60,000 bases of DNA from Membranipora membranacea (taxonomy: Eukaryota > Bryozoa > Gymnolaemata > Cheilostomatida > Membraniporidae): contig OU612069.1 in the NCBI GenBank assembly GCA_914767715.1, positions 11,469,387 through 11,529,386 on the forward strand, in the 5' to 3' direction. The position numbers and the translations under genes were made by a program. The notes under the pieces were generated by a model, which saw only the letters and a list, made by a program, of their open reading frames with translations, made no database searches and was not told where the DNA came from. Below, piece after piece: positions 1 through 10,100 of this stretch (position 1 is its first letter; every line of letters starts with the position of its first letter).

Positions 1-630
1 CTGATTGGTTTGCCTAGATTAAGCTGCTGGCTAGCGATTCACAATTTTGCTGTTTAGTAAGAAACAGAAGGTTGGGCTGCCCCTAAAGAGGGACACAAGG
101 TGCTCTAAATCTTCATACTGAGAATGTGATATATACTAGAAAACTACAATATATCCTAGATGTGAGGCCTATGAAGACCTCCTGAATGTGAATGTGCAGC
201 GAGCTGCCAAAACTGCACTGATGGGCCATTGGCAGTGATTATTTGATTCACTAGGCTGAGAAGCGATTCACAACATAAGATTAACCTAGAGTGCTTTGTT
301 TTCTTTATAGGTAATATCTTTGTCCAACCAAGAAAAGCTCAAGCCTACATAGATGGCCTTTGTTTAATAGCACCATTATCAGAATTATTGTGCGCCTCAA
401 AAGGTTCTTGCTGACATACTATGCCTGTCGGCCACGTTGTATGCTCAACAATGGTTATTTTCGCCTATTTTGTTGGAGCACCGTGGCTTTCTTACCCTAA
501 GCACACAATCAAATTAGCCCAATTAGTGTAATTATGTGTAACGTAAAGTGAATTTCTGAGTTGTGCTCCTTCTTTGTTGGAGGGGACAACTCATTGCATC
601 TCACAAAAAATTCTAAAACAAATGATGGCT
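1..630. other. Duplicated flank, no gene seen
   Basis: No convincing coding frame or RNA gene is visible. The sequence is repeated nearly base for base at 52754-53381, so whatever it holds exists twice. Duplication is the only notable property. Confidence 0.6.
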
Positions 631-638
631 GTCTTCTA

Positions 639-1000
639 AGAATCCGCCCCATTTTCCCAATGTCATTTTACCACCAAGCCATTTTCCCACCTCCCGTTAT
701 CCCACTCTGCTGTTTTCCCCCCTGGAAATTTCCCACCGAGCTATTATCCCACCTGTTTGATTTTTCACTGTGCCATTTTCCCACCTGGACGTTTTCCCAC
801 CAATCTAGTTTCCCACCTGGACGTTTTCCCACCAATCCATTTTCCACCCAGAGATTTGCTCAAAAAGCCATTTTCCCACCAAGTCGTTTTCCCACCAAAC
901 AATTTTCCCAACAGGACAATTTCCCACTAAACAATTTTCCCAACAGGACAATTTACCACAGTGCTGTTTTCCCAACACGAAATTTTTTCACCGCACAGTT
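639..1000 (+). repeat. FB-1 left inverted arm, tandem TTTTCCCACC units
   Basis: About twenty degenerate units of 15-17 bp with core TTTTCCCACC followed by variable bases (AAGCCA, TGGACG, AATCTA, AACAAT). A long open frame over it is an artefact of the repeat. The arm is the inverse of 4214-4557. Confidence 0.9.
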
Positions 1001-1019
1001 TTCCCTTTGTAGCCTTTTT

Positions 1020-4000
1020 TCAGGCTGAGCTGTTCACATTTCACAAATAAGTGAACAATGTTCACATCCAGCCAACAACTCGAGAAAGTAGCTTTGAATA
1101 TGAAGATGTGATTTTATTAGTAGCGGGTTGATTTTGACTTGAGTTTTTGATTGCTCAAGTTAGTCCAAGTGGTTGATTTTATCAAAATTGCCTCCTTGTT
1201 ATAAACTTCTTTTTCGACAAAACAAATTAATCGTGCCTTTGCCAACTCTTAAAAGTTTTGGGCCATTTAATCATTCACCGGGCTGAATCATATCAACGGT
1301 TATTGGCCATATCACTCTACAAAATAAAGCTTTTATCATATGTTATCCACATGGCTTTCGGTAAAGATTGTTTTACTAGTTTACAAGCTTTTATCAATCA
1401 ACCACTAAAGAATGTAAAGAAAATTCTCACTCCATTTAAATTTACACACACAATCCTTTCGTAGATGACAATGAATCGTATTCAAGTTCGAACAATCATT
1501 TGTTTTGACCAGAAACCCTTCCTGCATTTACCATATTAACAGTTTGAAACATTAGAATTGTTTCCACTTGTAAAAAGAAGGGACAACTACCTGCAATTCT
1601 AAATGCGATTAGTGACCACCAATAAGCGTGAACATATATGATTGCATTGAAGAATCTGTGCTGTCAAATAAGGGTGGCCATTTGAAGCAGACAAGGCATA
1701 GATGATACTTGGCATGGTTAGTTATATTTGTAAAACCAAAGACTGAGCTTTGTAAGAATATCTATACACATCTTGTTGTGGTGCAATCTGGTTGTATGCT
1801 CTGTCTTCATTATCTGATCAATTAAAATATTGTTAAGTTTATGGCATTAGAACATGCTGTAATGCGTATTATTTATTTGTTCCATGTTGAAGGTTTTAAA
1901 TCAGTGAAATGTCTATTGAAAAGGGAGGTATAATATACAAATATGACTAACAAAGTTATGGATTGAGTAAAAACGTAAAAATGTACATTAAACAGTCAAC
2001 CTGTGCCACTTCTTTCCAAGTTCAAAGGGATCTAAGGCAAGTGTAAATACCAAAAATGTAATAATATTCAAAACATTTCAATGTTTAGCCTTTCATGTAA
2101 ACCTTCACTCCACTCCTCGGAGGTATTCTATAGTATCGTATATCAAAACCGTCTGAAAACCGAAACCAGTCACTGCTCGAAAAGGCTAGTGTTGCTCAAC
2201 TTAAGGTATTTTCTGTTTTATTTTTTTTAGGTTGACAAACTTGACAAATACAAAGCTTAAAAATTAGGTAGCTGGCAAAATTCCATTTGCAAAATCTTCT
2301 CATTATAGCACTGATTTTTGCCTCCAGCTATTAAAAAATAGTAAAAGAAAACCCTATGTTCAAACAGGGACAAATTCTCCTGAAACAATTACAGACCTGA
2401 ATTACTATTTTATAATTTTTTTTCTCTAAATGAATTTATCACTGGAATATTCGACCATACACTATTATAGAGGAAATTATTGACATGTGGTATAATTGGC
2501 AGTGTCCTTAGGCTATCGGAATCATATTTGCGCAAGTGAGTTTTATTTGTTAAAATTGTGAACTTAGACCAATATCGAAATAGGACTTCCCCTATCAATA
2601 AATATCAACTGAATTTACAAAAATTATGCTAGCTCCATTTATCACATTAGGAGATAATAAGACAATAACTGAAATTGAACGTCATGGTGCAGTTGAAAAA
2701 TTTAGGAGTGATGTCACACCATCCAGTTTTGGTGCGAAAACTTAGTTAAAACAAATCGGAAGCATGCGAAACTTGCCATGACATCCTTAAGGTGAAACAT
2801 TTTAGAGGGATAATTAATGCATGTTGTCTTCTTTTTGTACCAGAAAAAACAATGCTTTGATCTATTTCTATTAAAATTGTTCTAAATGTGCAAAGTGCTC
2901 CCTTTTTTTTTTGGGCGCCCTTGTGCACTTCGCCAGGGTTTACTGGAGGATTTAGCTATGGGTCTTCCCATGCTCTCCGCTCGTACTCACTCCTTATTGG
3001 TGACGTAATATTGATTAAATGCAGAATAGTATTTATTCTTCTCGATTGAAGACCAATAATTTTGACAATTTCATCCAATCCCCAAAAAGAATTGTCGAAA
3101 CAAAAATACTTATTTGAGATCAAATTCTTATTAAAAATACAGTCGTTTACATCTTAGTTCACTGTTATCTGTGAACATTCATTTTTTGTAATGGTAATTG
3201 TGACAGTGCACATTGTTTTCCCTGCACGCTGCCCGCTGTCTGTGAAACATAAAGATGCGCTTTTATCCATCACTTATGTACAATGTATGGATATATATCA
3301 ATATCATGTTGCAATTCAATCGATGACTTCATATCAACTGCTAGAATTTTTAGCCGACTGTCAAGTCCCATCACTGTCAGAGGTTTCTAATCGGGTGTTA
3401 CAAAATCCTTTGTCTTATATTGTACACAACAGAGTCTACACCCCTACTCATTTTAAGACGCTACCGCGAAGGTAGAAAAGGGCTACAGCAGGGAGGAGGG
3501 AAACCTCCCCCAACGAACTTACCTTGTCAAGACCAGCTACCGTTACCGGTACCAAACATAATAAATAAATATAAATTGTACCGAATGTGCAGCGAATGTG
3601 GATTGGCACGGCAATATTGAATTGCCTTAGCCTAATTACAAATTATAAATTTAAACCAAAACCTTGATTGTGACAAGCATTGTTATAGTTATTGTTCATA
3701 AGATGAATTCTGGTTTTTTATAACACAATTATTTTTGGGAGTTGCTCTCCTGTTGACTATTTATACCAACCAATGTAGTCGGCGTTCAATCCAGCACTTT
3801 CTACAGTCATACCAGGATTTTTTACTTTCAAACCAGACTATGTTCATTCCAGTTAGTTTGATCCCGTCGATGTTTGTTCCAGCCGATGTTCATTCCAAGA
3901 TTCTGTGTGCATCTTCTATTTACAAACACAAGCCCCCATAAATCTCACAGCAGTGAACAGAACTATGCGTTATTTCAAGGAATCGTACAAGAGCAAATTT

Positions 4001-4200
4001 GTGAAAAATCATGAGAAAACTGTCATTTTCATAACCTCGATCAGCATTTTTAACACCAACGGTCATAGACTTTAGGATTCTAGAACAAAAAAGGACCGAC
4101 AAAACTTTTATGACGAGACTCTATAACACTACTTTCAATTAAAATTGTTAATGCCTGAAAAAGAGTAGAAGGAAAAGAAACCATATATTGATAATAAGCT
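1020..4200. other. FB-1 interior, no recognised gene
   Basis: AT-rich sequence with only short open frames. The best are on the plus strand at 3191-3475 (94 codons) and 3420-3620 (66 codons, ending in a small CxxC pair). Neither matches a family I recognise, and no splice series linking them was found. Near 3533 it contains one copy of the dispersed CTTGTCAAGAC motif. Could be a decayed gene or plain filler. Confidence 0.5.
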
Positions 4201-4213
4201 ACCAGCGTTAATT

Positions 4214-4557
4214 TGATAAAAACCATAGTGGGAAAGTGGGAAAACGTCCGGGTGGAAAAATGGATTGGTGGGAAAACTTCCAGGTGGAAAAATTGATTAG
4301 TGAGAAAACATCCAGGTGGGAGAACAGCTTGGTGAGAAAACATAATAGTGGGAAAACAGATTGGTGGGAAAACATCCCGTTGAGAAAATGGATCAGTGAG
4401 AAATCGTCCTAGTGGGAAAACGGATATGTGGGAAAATGTCATGGTGGGAAAATGGCTCGGTGGGAATATGGCTTGGTGGGAAAATGGCTTGGTGGGATAA
4501 AGGGAGGTGGGAAAATGGCTTGGTGGGAAAATGACATTGGGAAAATGTCCGGATACC
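4214..4557 (-). repeat. FB-1 right inverted arm
   Basis: Reads GGTGGGAAAATGGCTTGGTG and variants in tandem, the inverse of the left arm. The outermost 60-70 bp match the left end best; farther in, the units drift, as expected for minisatellites evolving inside an arm. Confidence 0.9.
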
Positions 4558-4565
4558 GTCTTCTA

Positions 4566-5003
4566 ACGATGGTAAACAAGAGGACATTTTCTGAAAAATA
4601 TACTCAGTTTTAATGTTATCTAGATATTGGTTAAAGTGTTCTGCCACTCATCAGCAATATTGCCAACAATGAGTGTTGCTGATAAGCTTTCGCCCCTTTG
4701 TATTCAATAGCTGTGTACGAGTGTTGACATGGCTATCCATTTTGTTAGCTTTATTTCTGTATCTCAATTTTTCTATGACCAGCCTCAGTCAAGTCAAATG
4801 AGGAAAATCCCATTTTGAGAATTTGTATATACTCTAACAGTGGTCACATCTTCTTCCATTACTACAGATAATTTCAGCAGTAATACTCACCAAATTTTCA
4901 CACCACATGGCAGGATTAGCATGCGGACCAGTAAGTTCAAGATCCAATGGCTGACTAACAGCAGAAATAAACTGACGGATTGCAGCAAATAAAGACCGGC
5001 CAT
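4566..5003. other. Duplicated flank between two insertions
   Basis: Matches arm B at about 53390-53840. No gene seen. It contains a short palindromic stretch around AGCAATATTGCCAACAATG. Its value is as the host sequence separating FB-1 from the LINE insertion at 5004. Confidence 0.6.
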
Positions 5004-5870
5004 TCTGTCACTGAGTGGATCTACAGCTTCTTATCTAACAGAGTGCAAAGAACTGTTGTTGATGGTAAAACTTCAAATGCTATTATAACGAACACTGGCA
5101 CCCCCCAGGGCTGCTGTCTGTCTCCCCTTTTGTTCTCCATATATACAAACGGGATTACCTCAAACCTGAGTAATGTTACAATAATTAAGTACGCAGATGA
5201 CACTTGCATCATAGGCTGCATAGCTAATCAATCAGATCTCAACTCCTATTTTGATGAAATCCATAGAATTGCTAAACAATGTGCTGATTTAAATCTTTTA
5301 TTAAACCCTACTAAGACCCAGGAAATGATGCTATCCACCCAATATGTTAAACCTTCTACCCCTACACTTGTTTTAAATGATACTGCTATTGCTTTTAGTG
5401 ATCAAGTTAAATATCTTGGTGTATTAGTTGACGATAAGCTGCGTTTTAATGATCATGTGCATGGTATAGTTTCAACCGCCTCTCAAAGGATGTATGTAGT
5501 TAGGAATTTTGTATTTTTAAGCTCTAAATCACTATCAAATATGCTTTTTAAAAGTTTTATTGTATCACGAATCTCCTATTGCTTACCCATTATTTTTAAA
5601 AGCTTGTATGCTGCTGACAAGCAACGCCTGTGTAAAATTTTCAAGGACGCTATTAAGTTAGGCATTGAGCATCCCGATATTTATACCATGATGGACAATC
5701 AGACACGAACACTGGCCTTACGCTATATTCACGATGAGGATCATTTCATCAATGATTTGTTGAGTAAATGTCCATCTGGCAGATACCGTACAGTAAAACA
5801 TAGAAGCTCACTGGGGAGAGACTGTTTTCTGCGTCATATCACTCTTATTTTATACGAAATACTTTTTTAG
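5004..5870 (+). CDS. Reverse transcriptase, C-terminal part (LINE fragment)
   Basis: An uninterrupted frame of about 288 codons from the truncation point to TAG at 5868-5870; there is no native start. Visible landmarks in order: the thumbward motif WIYSFLSNRVQR, the GTPQGCCLSPLLF block, the catalytic KYADDT box, then NPTKTQ and YLGVLVDD. These are standard motifs of non-LTR reverse transcriptases. No RNase H is seen. The C-terminus has CPSGRYRTVKHRSSLGRDCF, which resembles the end of the LINE at 24215, suggesting the same broad clade (CR1/Jockey-like; clade not fixed). Absence of stops and absence from arm B argue for a fairly recent insertion. It is expected to be dead on arrival because the 5' half is missing. 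Confidence 0.93.
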   Translation, partial: SVTEWIYSFLSNRVQRTVVDGKTSNAIITNTGTPQGCCLSPLLFSIYTNGITSNLSNVTIIKYADDTCIIGCIANQSDLNSYFDEIHRIAKQCADLNLLLNPTKTQEMMLSTQYVKPSTPTLVLNDTAIAFSDQVKYLGVLVDDKLRFNDHVHGIVSTASQRMYVVRNFVFLSSKSLSNMLFKSFIVSRISYCLPIIFKSLYAADKQRLCKIFKDAIKLGIEHPDIYTMMDNQTRTLALRYIHDEDHFINDLLSKCPSGRYRTVKHRSSLGRDCFLRHITLILYEILF

Positions 5871-6019
5871 ACAGAGATTTGATTTTTTATTCCAAGTGTC
5901 TTCGCTTTTTCTTGCTGATTCAAAGTACCAGCAATTACACTGTATTTCGCGACTCATTTTTTTTCTTTTAATAATGCTGTCAGTGATAGTAAAAAAATCC
6001 ATCCATCCATCCATCCACT
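5004..6019 (+). mobile_element. 5'-truncated non-LTR retrotransposon with (ATCC)n tail
   Basis: About 1 kb present in arm A and missing from arm B, where CCGGCCAT joins directly to CCAAGTCAATC at 53840/53841. The left end starts mid reverse transcriptase, the 3' untranslated part is about 130 bp, and the element ends in A-rich sequence and four to five ATCC units. Truncated 5' end plus simple-sequence tail is the signature of target-primed insertion. The target duplication is blurred because the target itself contains CCATCC. Confidence 0.9.
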
Positions 6020-7018
6020 CAAGTCAATCTCGCAACGTCATTTGGTAATCAAACTGCCAGATTTTCCGATAAGGAAACCCTTGCCTCATAAATTTGACAA
6101 AAGAGCTAAGTTGACCTGCATTGGTAAATTAAAAAGTGACAAACAGTACATATTGCTGTCCCTGAATTCCCTTCTCTAGCCTTTGGCAAGGGAAGTTTCA
6201 ATCAATCAATTATTACCTACAGACTTACAGAAACACAAGATCAAACAGCTTTCCAGTGTCACTGAGTGTGTTTAGAAGTAACTAGGCTTGGCAGAATCTT
6301 ATCTCCTAAATTTAGGATGAGATATGTACAGTTTCTTGAAGAGCAAGAGCAGAAGATTGGTTGTGTCTTTTTGCAGTGAAAAGTGACGATTGTTTGCTGC
6401 AATATTATCCGTATCATGAGAGTCATCCTAGTATTTGGAAGTTATAAAAGTAAGTCAAGTGGTATTAAATTCATATATTGTGTGACAGAGTCTGCAGCGA
6501 ATATAACCTTGATATCCAAGATCAAACTGTCAGCATTTAGGGAAAAATTAAACATATAAGGAAAAATGTCTAAACTAAGCCTTTCTTCATCACAAACTTT
6601 GAAAAATTTGACCAATCATCACACTTTTATTTTTGAATACCAAGGTTACCCATAACTTTATTTGCCTTAACAAAAAAAAGAGGATGTGAAAACTCAAAAT
6701 ACACTCAAAACTCAAAATCATTAACTGTGCGGCATCCCCTTTTTGTCCCCTCTTTATAGGTAGATAAGATATATGTAGTATATGTATGTGTGTATAGATT
6801 CTCACGGAGTAAGGAAAAATTTTGAAATAATAATATTTAGAAGTGATTCATTATAATGTTTACCACATAAAATATTATATACCCCTGAGGGCATATAGAG
6901 CGGCAAAAGAAAGTATCTGTCCCAGCTGATTAAAACCTGACAGTACAGTTTCTTAGTTCAGATCTTCAATTTTGAGGTGATCGTAAATATTTCACAATAT
7001 GGAGCTACGGGTAGAAGC
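6020..7018. other. Duplicated 3' flank of gene A
   Basis: Matches arm B at 53841-55133, apart from an arm-B-specific stretch near 54331-54620. It lies just downstream of the gene A stop codon on the minus strand and should include its 3' untranslated region. No unambiguous polyadenylation signal could be picked. No other gene seen. Confidence 0.55.
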
Positions 7019-7155
7019 TTACTCTGTTGTGGATAGTTTGAAAATTTTGAAGTTTTCATCATTCCATCCAGCAACAGCCAGCTCATCATCTCTCACCCTG
7101 ATATCTTGACAAACAGCGGGGAGCTGATTATGTTTCATCTCGTTCAGTTTTAACC
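7019..7155 (-). CDS. Gene A exon 7: last propeller blade and stop
   Basis: Follows a TTACTTACAG acceptor and ends in TAA (7021-7019). Encodes GLKLNEMK, then VRDDELAVAGWNDENFKIF, a typical closing blade. Gene B has one extra codon in this exon and about a quarter of residues changed. Confidence 0.82.
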
Positions 7156-10100
7156 CTGTAAGTAATAACATACACAAGAAATTAAAATATCTGCTACTGA
7201 TGATACAATGTTTGGCAGAGACATATTATACATCATTGTTAATTAGATCAGTTATTTAAAATAAAAAATTCCATTATCAATAATTACATAATGATACTAT
7301 GTGGCGAATATCCAGTGTTGTCATGCAATTATAACTAGACATGTTTAAATTTTTTGAATTAAATGCTTTGATTCTGGCATTTTCTGAGAGCTGATAATTA
7401 CTGCCTATTAGTCTAATAATTGTCACAACAAAACCTATAGACAATACATCACTTGTATGCTTAAACAAATACAACCTGCTTCCTTGTGGCTAGACTTACC
7501 TTCAGCACTTAGTATGTATATAGTCTTATTGTCCAACCCGCTCACATAGATGAGTCCTCTCTTATCTACAGCTACTCCAAAAGCATCAGGTACCTGATCA
7601 CATGACCAGACTAGTACAGGCTCCTCCTCCTCTCTCACTCTGTACTTGTTAATCATGTCATCATTGTCATCCCATCCTGTGACCAGCAGAGTCTCATCAG
7701 GTAAGAAGAGAAGGTTACGCAGCACCTTTAGTCCTGAGAGGTGTTTAGTGGAGACAGCAGCTGATCTCCTGTTATACAGTTTGATGTTCTGATTATCCTT
7801 CTCTAGAGCAGCGATGTACTGAGCTGACACACTCAGGTAGAATGCTTTTCTGGATTTCCGGGGGAAAGAGAAAATCACCTCACTCTGCTTACTGGTCATG
7901 TCATAGTTGTATACAGTTATTGTCTCTTCACTAGAGCTCCATGAAGAGATGAACACTTCACCTCTGTACTCTGTTACTATAGCTCCAGGATAACTCACTA
8001 GAGGAGTTACCTCACCACTCTGTCTGCTGAATATCTTCATACCATCAGAACAGCCCAGCAGTATATCACCGCTCACACTGTGATGATGTACTGAGATGCA
8101 TTGTTTATTGTTAGTGTCATGCTGTGAGATGAACTTTAGAGCTGACGGGGCAGTTGTTGATGGAGAAGGAGGTGTATTATTTTCCGATGTTTTTGAGTCT
8201 GGTGCAGATATGTGAAAATCAACATCTTAAATAAATACAATAATAATAGATAAAATTATAAAATGATATCACTTTAAATCAGTCTATTAGCATTTAATAA
8301 AATGTTTGATTAAAGATAAGATGACCACAATAGCTATTTATTTCCATGAGGAAAATTGAGAAGCTCTCTAGTATCATTTTTAAAAAATAAAGAAAATTTC
8401 TGCTATTGTGATATAGAATTGTATGTGACATGTATAACTGTAATATGGAATAATGTACCAAAAGTTCACCCTAAATTCCTGCTTAAAACCTGCGGGCATG
8501 TTTTTGGCGACACATTAGCCTTAGATCTTTCCAAAGAGTGCTGTTCCTCAAGTATCAGATCATTTTTTGACTTTGATGAGATCAGCTTTTTTTTTTGCTG
8601 ACAGAAATAGGAAAATACGGCGCAACTACCTTTATTAATTTTAAAAAAATCTATACTTTTTGTTCTGAAATGTTGTGTATGAGTTGTCTTCCTGCTGATA
8701 AGTAAATGACAACTAAAAAATTGTGTTGATTTACCAACAGCTGAGTAATTGATGAGCTTATCATCTTAATTCTTGCCTTAAACTAATATGTGCATAGCAA
8801 GTCAACATGTCACATATGGGCATCAGTTTGTGATTGAAATTAGGCTGTACCGGTTGGGCAATCACATAGAGTCATATTCTAAGTATATCATAAGTTCGAA
8901 GCCTACATTCTGCACGATGATACATTTATTTTGATTATCGGTGCTCGAACACCCACAAAACGCTCCCCATGATGCCTTTATTAGATGAAAACATAGAAAA
9001 AATTGTCAAACTCACCTAAGTGCATTTCGTCAATAAGTACAACAAGCTCGGTTTTATCTTTCTCATTCTGAATGAACTCGGATACTTTCAGCAGAGAAGT
9101 TTTCTCATCTATACTTTTCTCTATCTCATCAGCTTTCTTCTGTTTCTCAGCTAACTCTTTCTGCATTATTGTTATGGCCTGCCTGGTCTGATGAATATCT
9201 GTTTTCAACTGTTTTAGGTGGGAGTTTTTCTTTGTCAGCTACAACACAAAGGTTATCATCATAATAATAATCATCATGCTCGATGAAATTTGAGTTGCAT
9301 GAAATGGTGGGATATTATATTTATTGTACACCATGATAGGGGTCCAATGAAGTCGTTAGATCAAGCTTTTCGGATTTTACTATTAAAACCTAGAAAACAG
9401 AATTGTCTCCTTTTATGATCAGAGAAAACCTCGTTTCAATCTTTTGATAGAACAGGGATGAAAAGCGGGAATTTCAAGATTTTAGGAAAGTTTTCTCCCA
9501 CCACCAAAGCTTGTCAAGACAAACTGATTCATAAACTTAAAACTCTTGTTATAAACATTGAATAATGGCCAGATTATTTAACCTAGATTTAGATAGTACA
9601 TTTTTGGGACTTCTGATATGGATAAAGAGCCAGGTAAGTTTGAATATCACGGAATATCTTTGCACTGCTGAGACAACCTAGAAAGCTGTAGAATCACTTA
9701 CTTCAATCTTTATCAGCTGCTGCCATTTCTTCAGCTGCTCCTCTCTCTCAGCGATCAGGTCTTCAACTGGCTCAGCGCCATGACGATTATTCTGTGAAGT
9801 ACAGCCTCTGTCTGTAGCAGAACATCTGAAAAAAAAAAAAAAAAGCTTTCAAAAATCAATCAGCAGAGTCAAATATAGCTGAGGAATATATAGCTATTAT
9901 GAGTTTCAAGATTAGTAACTATTTACTGAGGAAAATGTAAATTAGTCATTACTGATAATATTATTAGTAGGTCTATGGGCCTAATCTACGAACGGAGTGT
10001 CCTACATCTGATATCAAATTCTACCTTATCAATGTGATCAAATATTTCTGAAGTATTTGGCGCCAAAAAAGAGCACCTGCACATTGTTATATTGTGGTGT

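Larger units (their letters stand above)
639..4557. mobile_element. Foldback-like transposon FB-1 with minisatellite inverted ends
   Basis: A 3.9 kb insertion flanked by the 8-bp direct repeat GTCTTCTA (631-638 and 4558-4565). The duplicated locus has the empty site at 53382-53389 (GTCTTATA), so the boundaries are supported by comparison. The two ends are inverted copies: after a few divergent outer bases both read CATTTTCCCAATGTCATTTT and then run into a 15-17 bp tandem repeat of the type TTTTCCCACCAAGCCA. Tandem-repeat inverted ends plus 8-9 bp target duplications are the architecture of Foldback elements, usually placed near the Mutator-like (MULE) superfamily. The interior shows no transposase I recognise, so this copy looks non-autonomous. 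The superfamily is inference; the insertion itself is well supported. Confidence 0.9.

Noticed and set aside
561-1028. 155-codon open frame rich in FPP, FPT and SHQ
   Set aside because: It is a read-through of the TTTTCCCACC minisatellite arm; the mirrored arm gives similar frames at 4080-4647.
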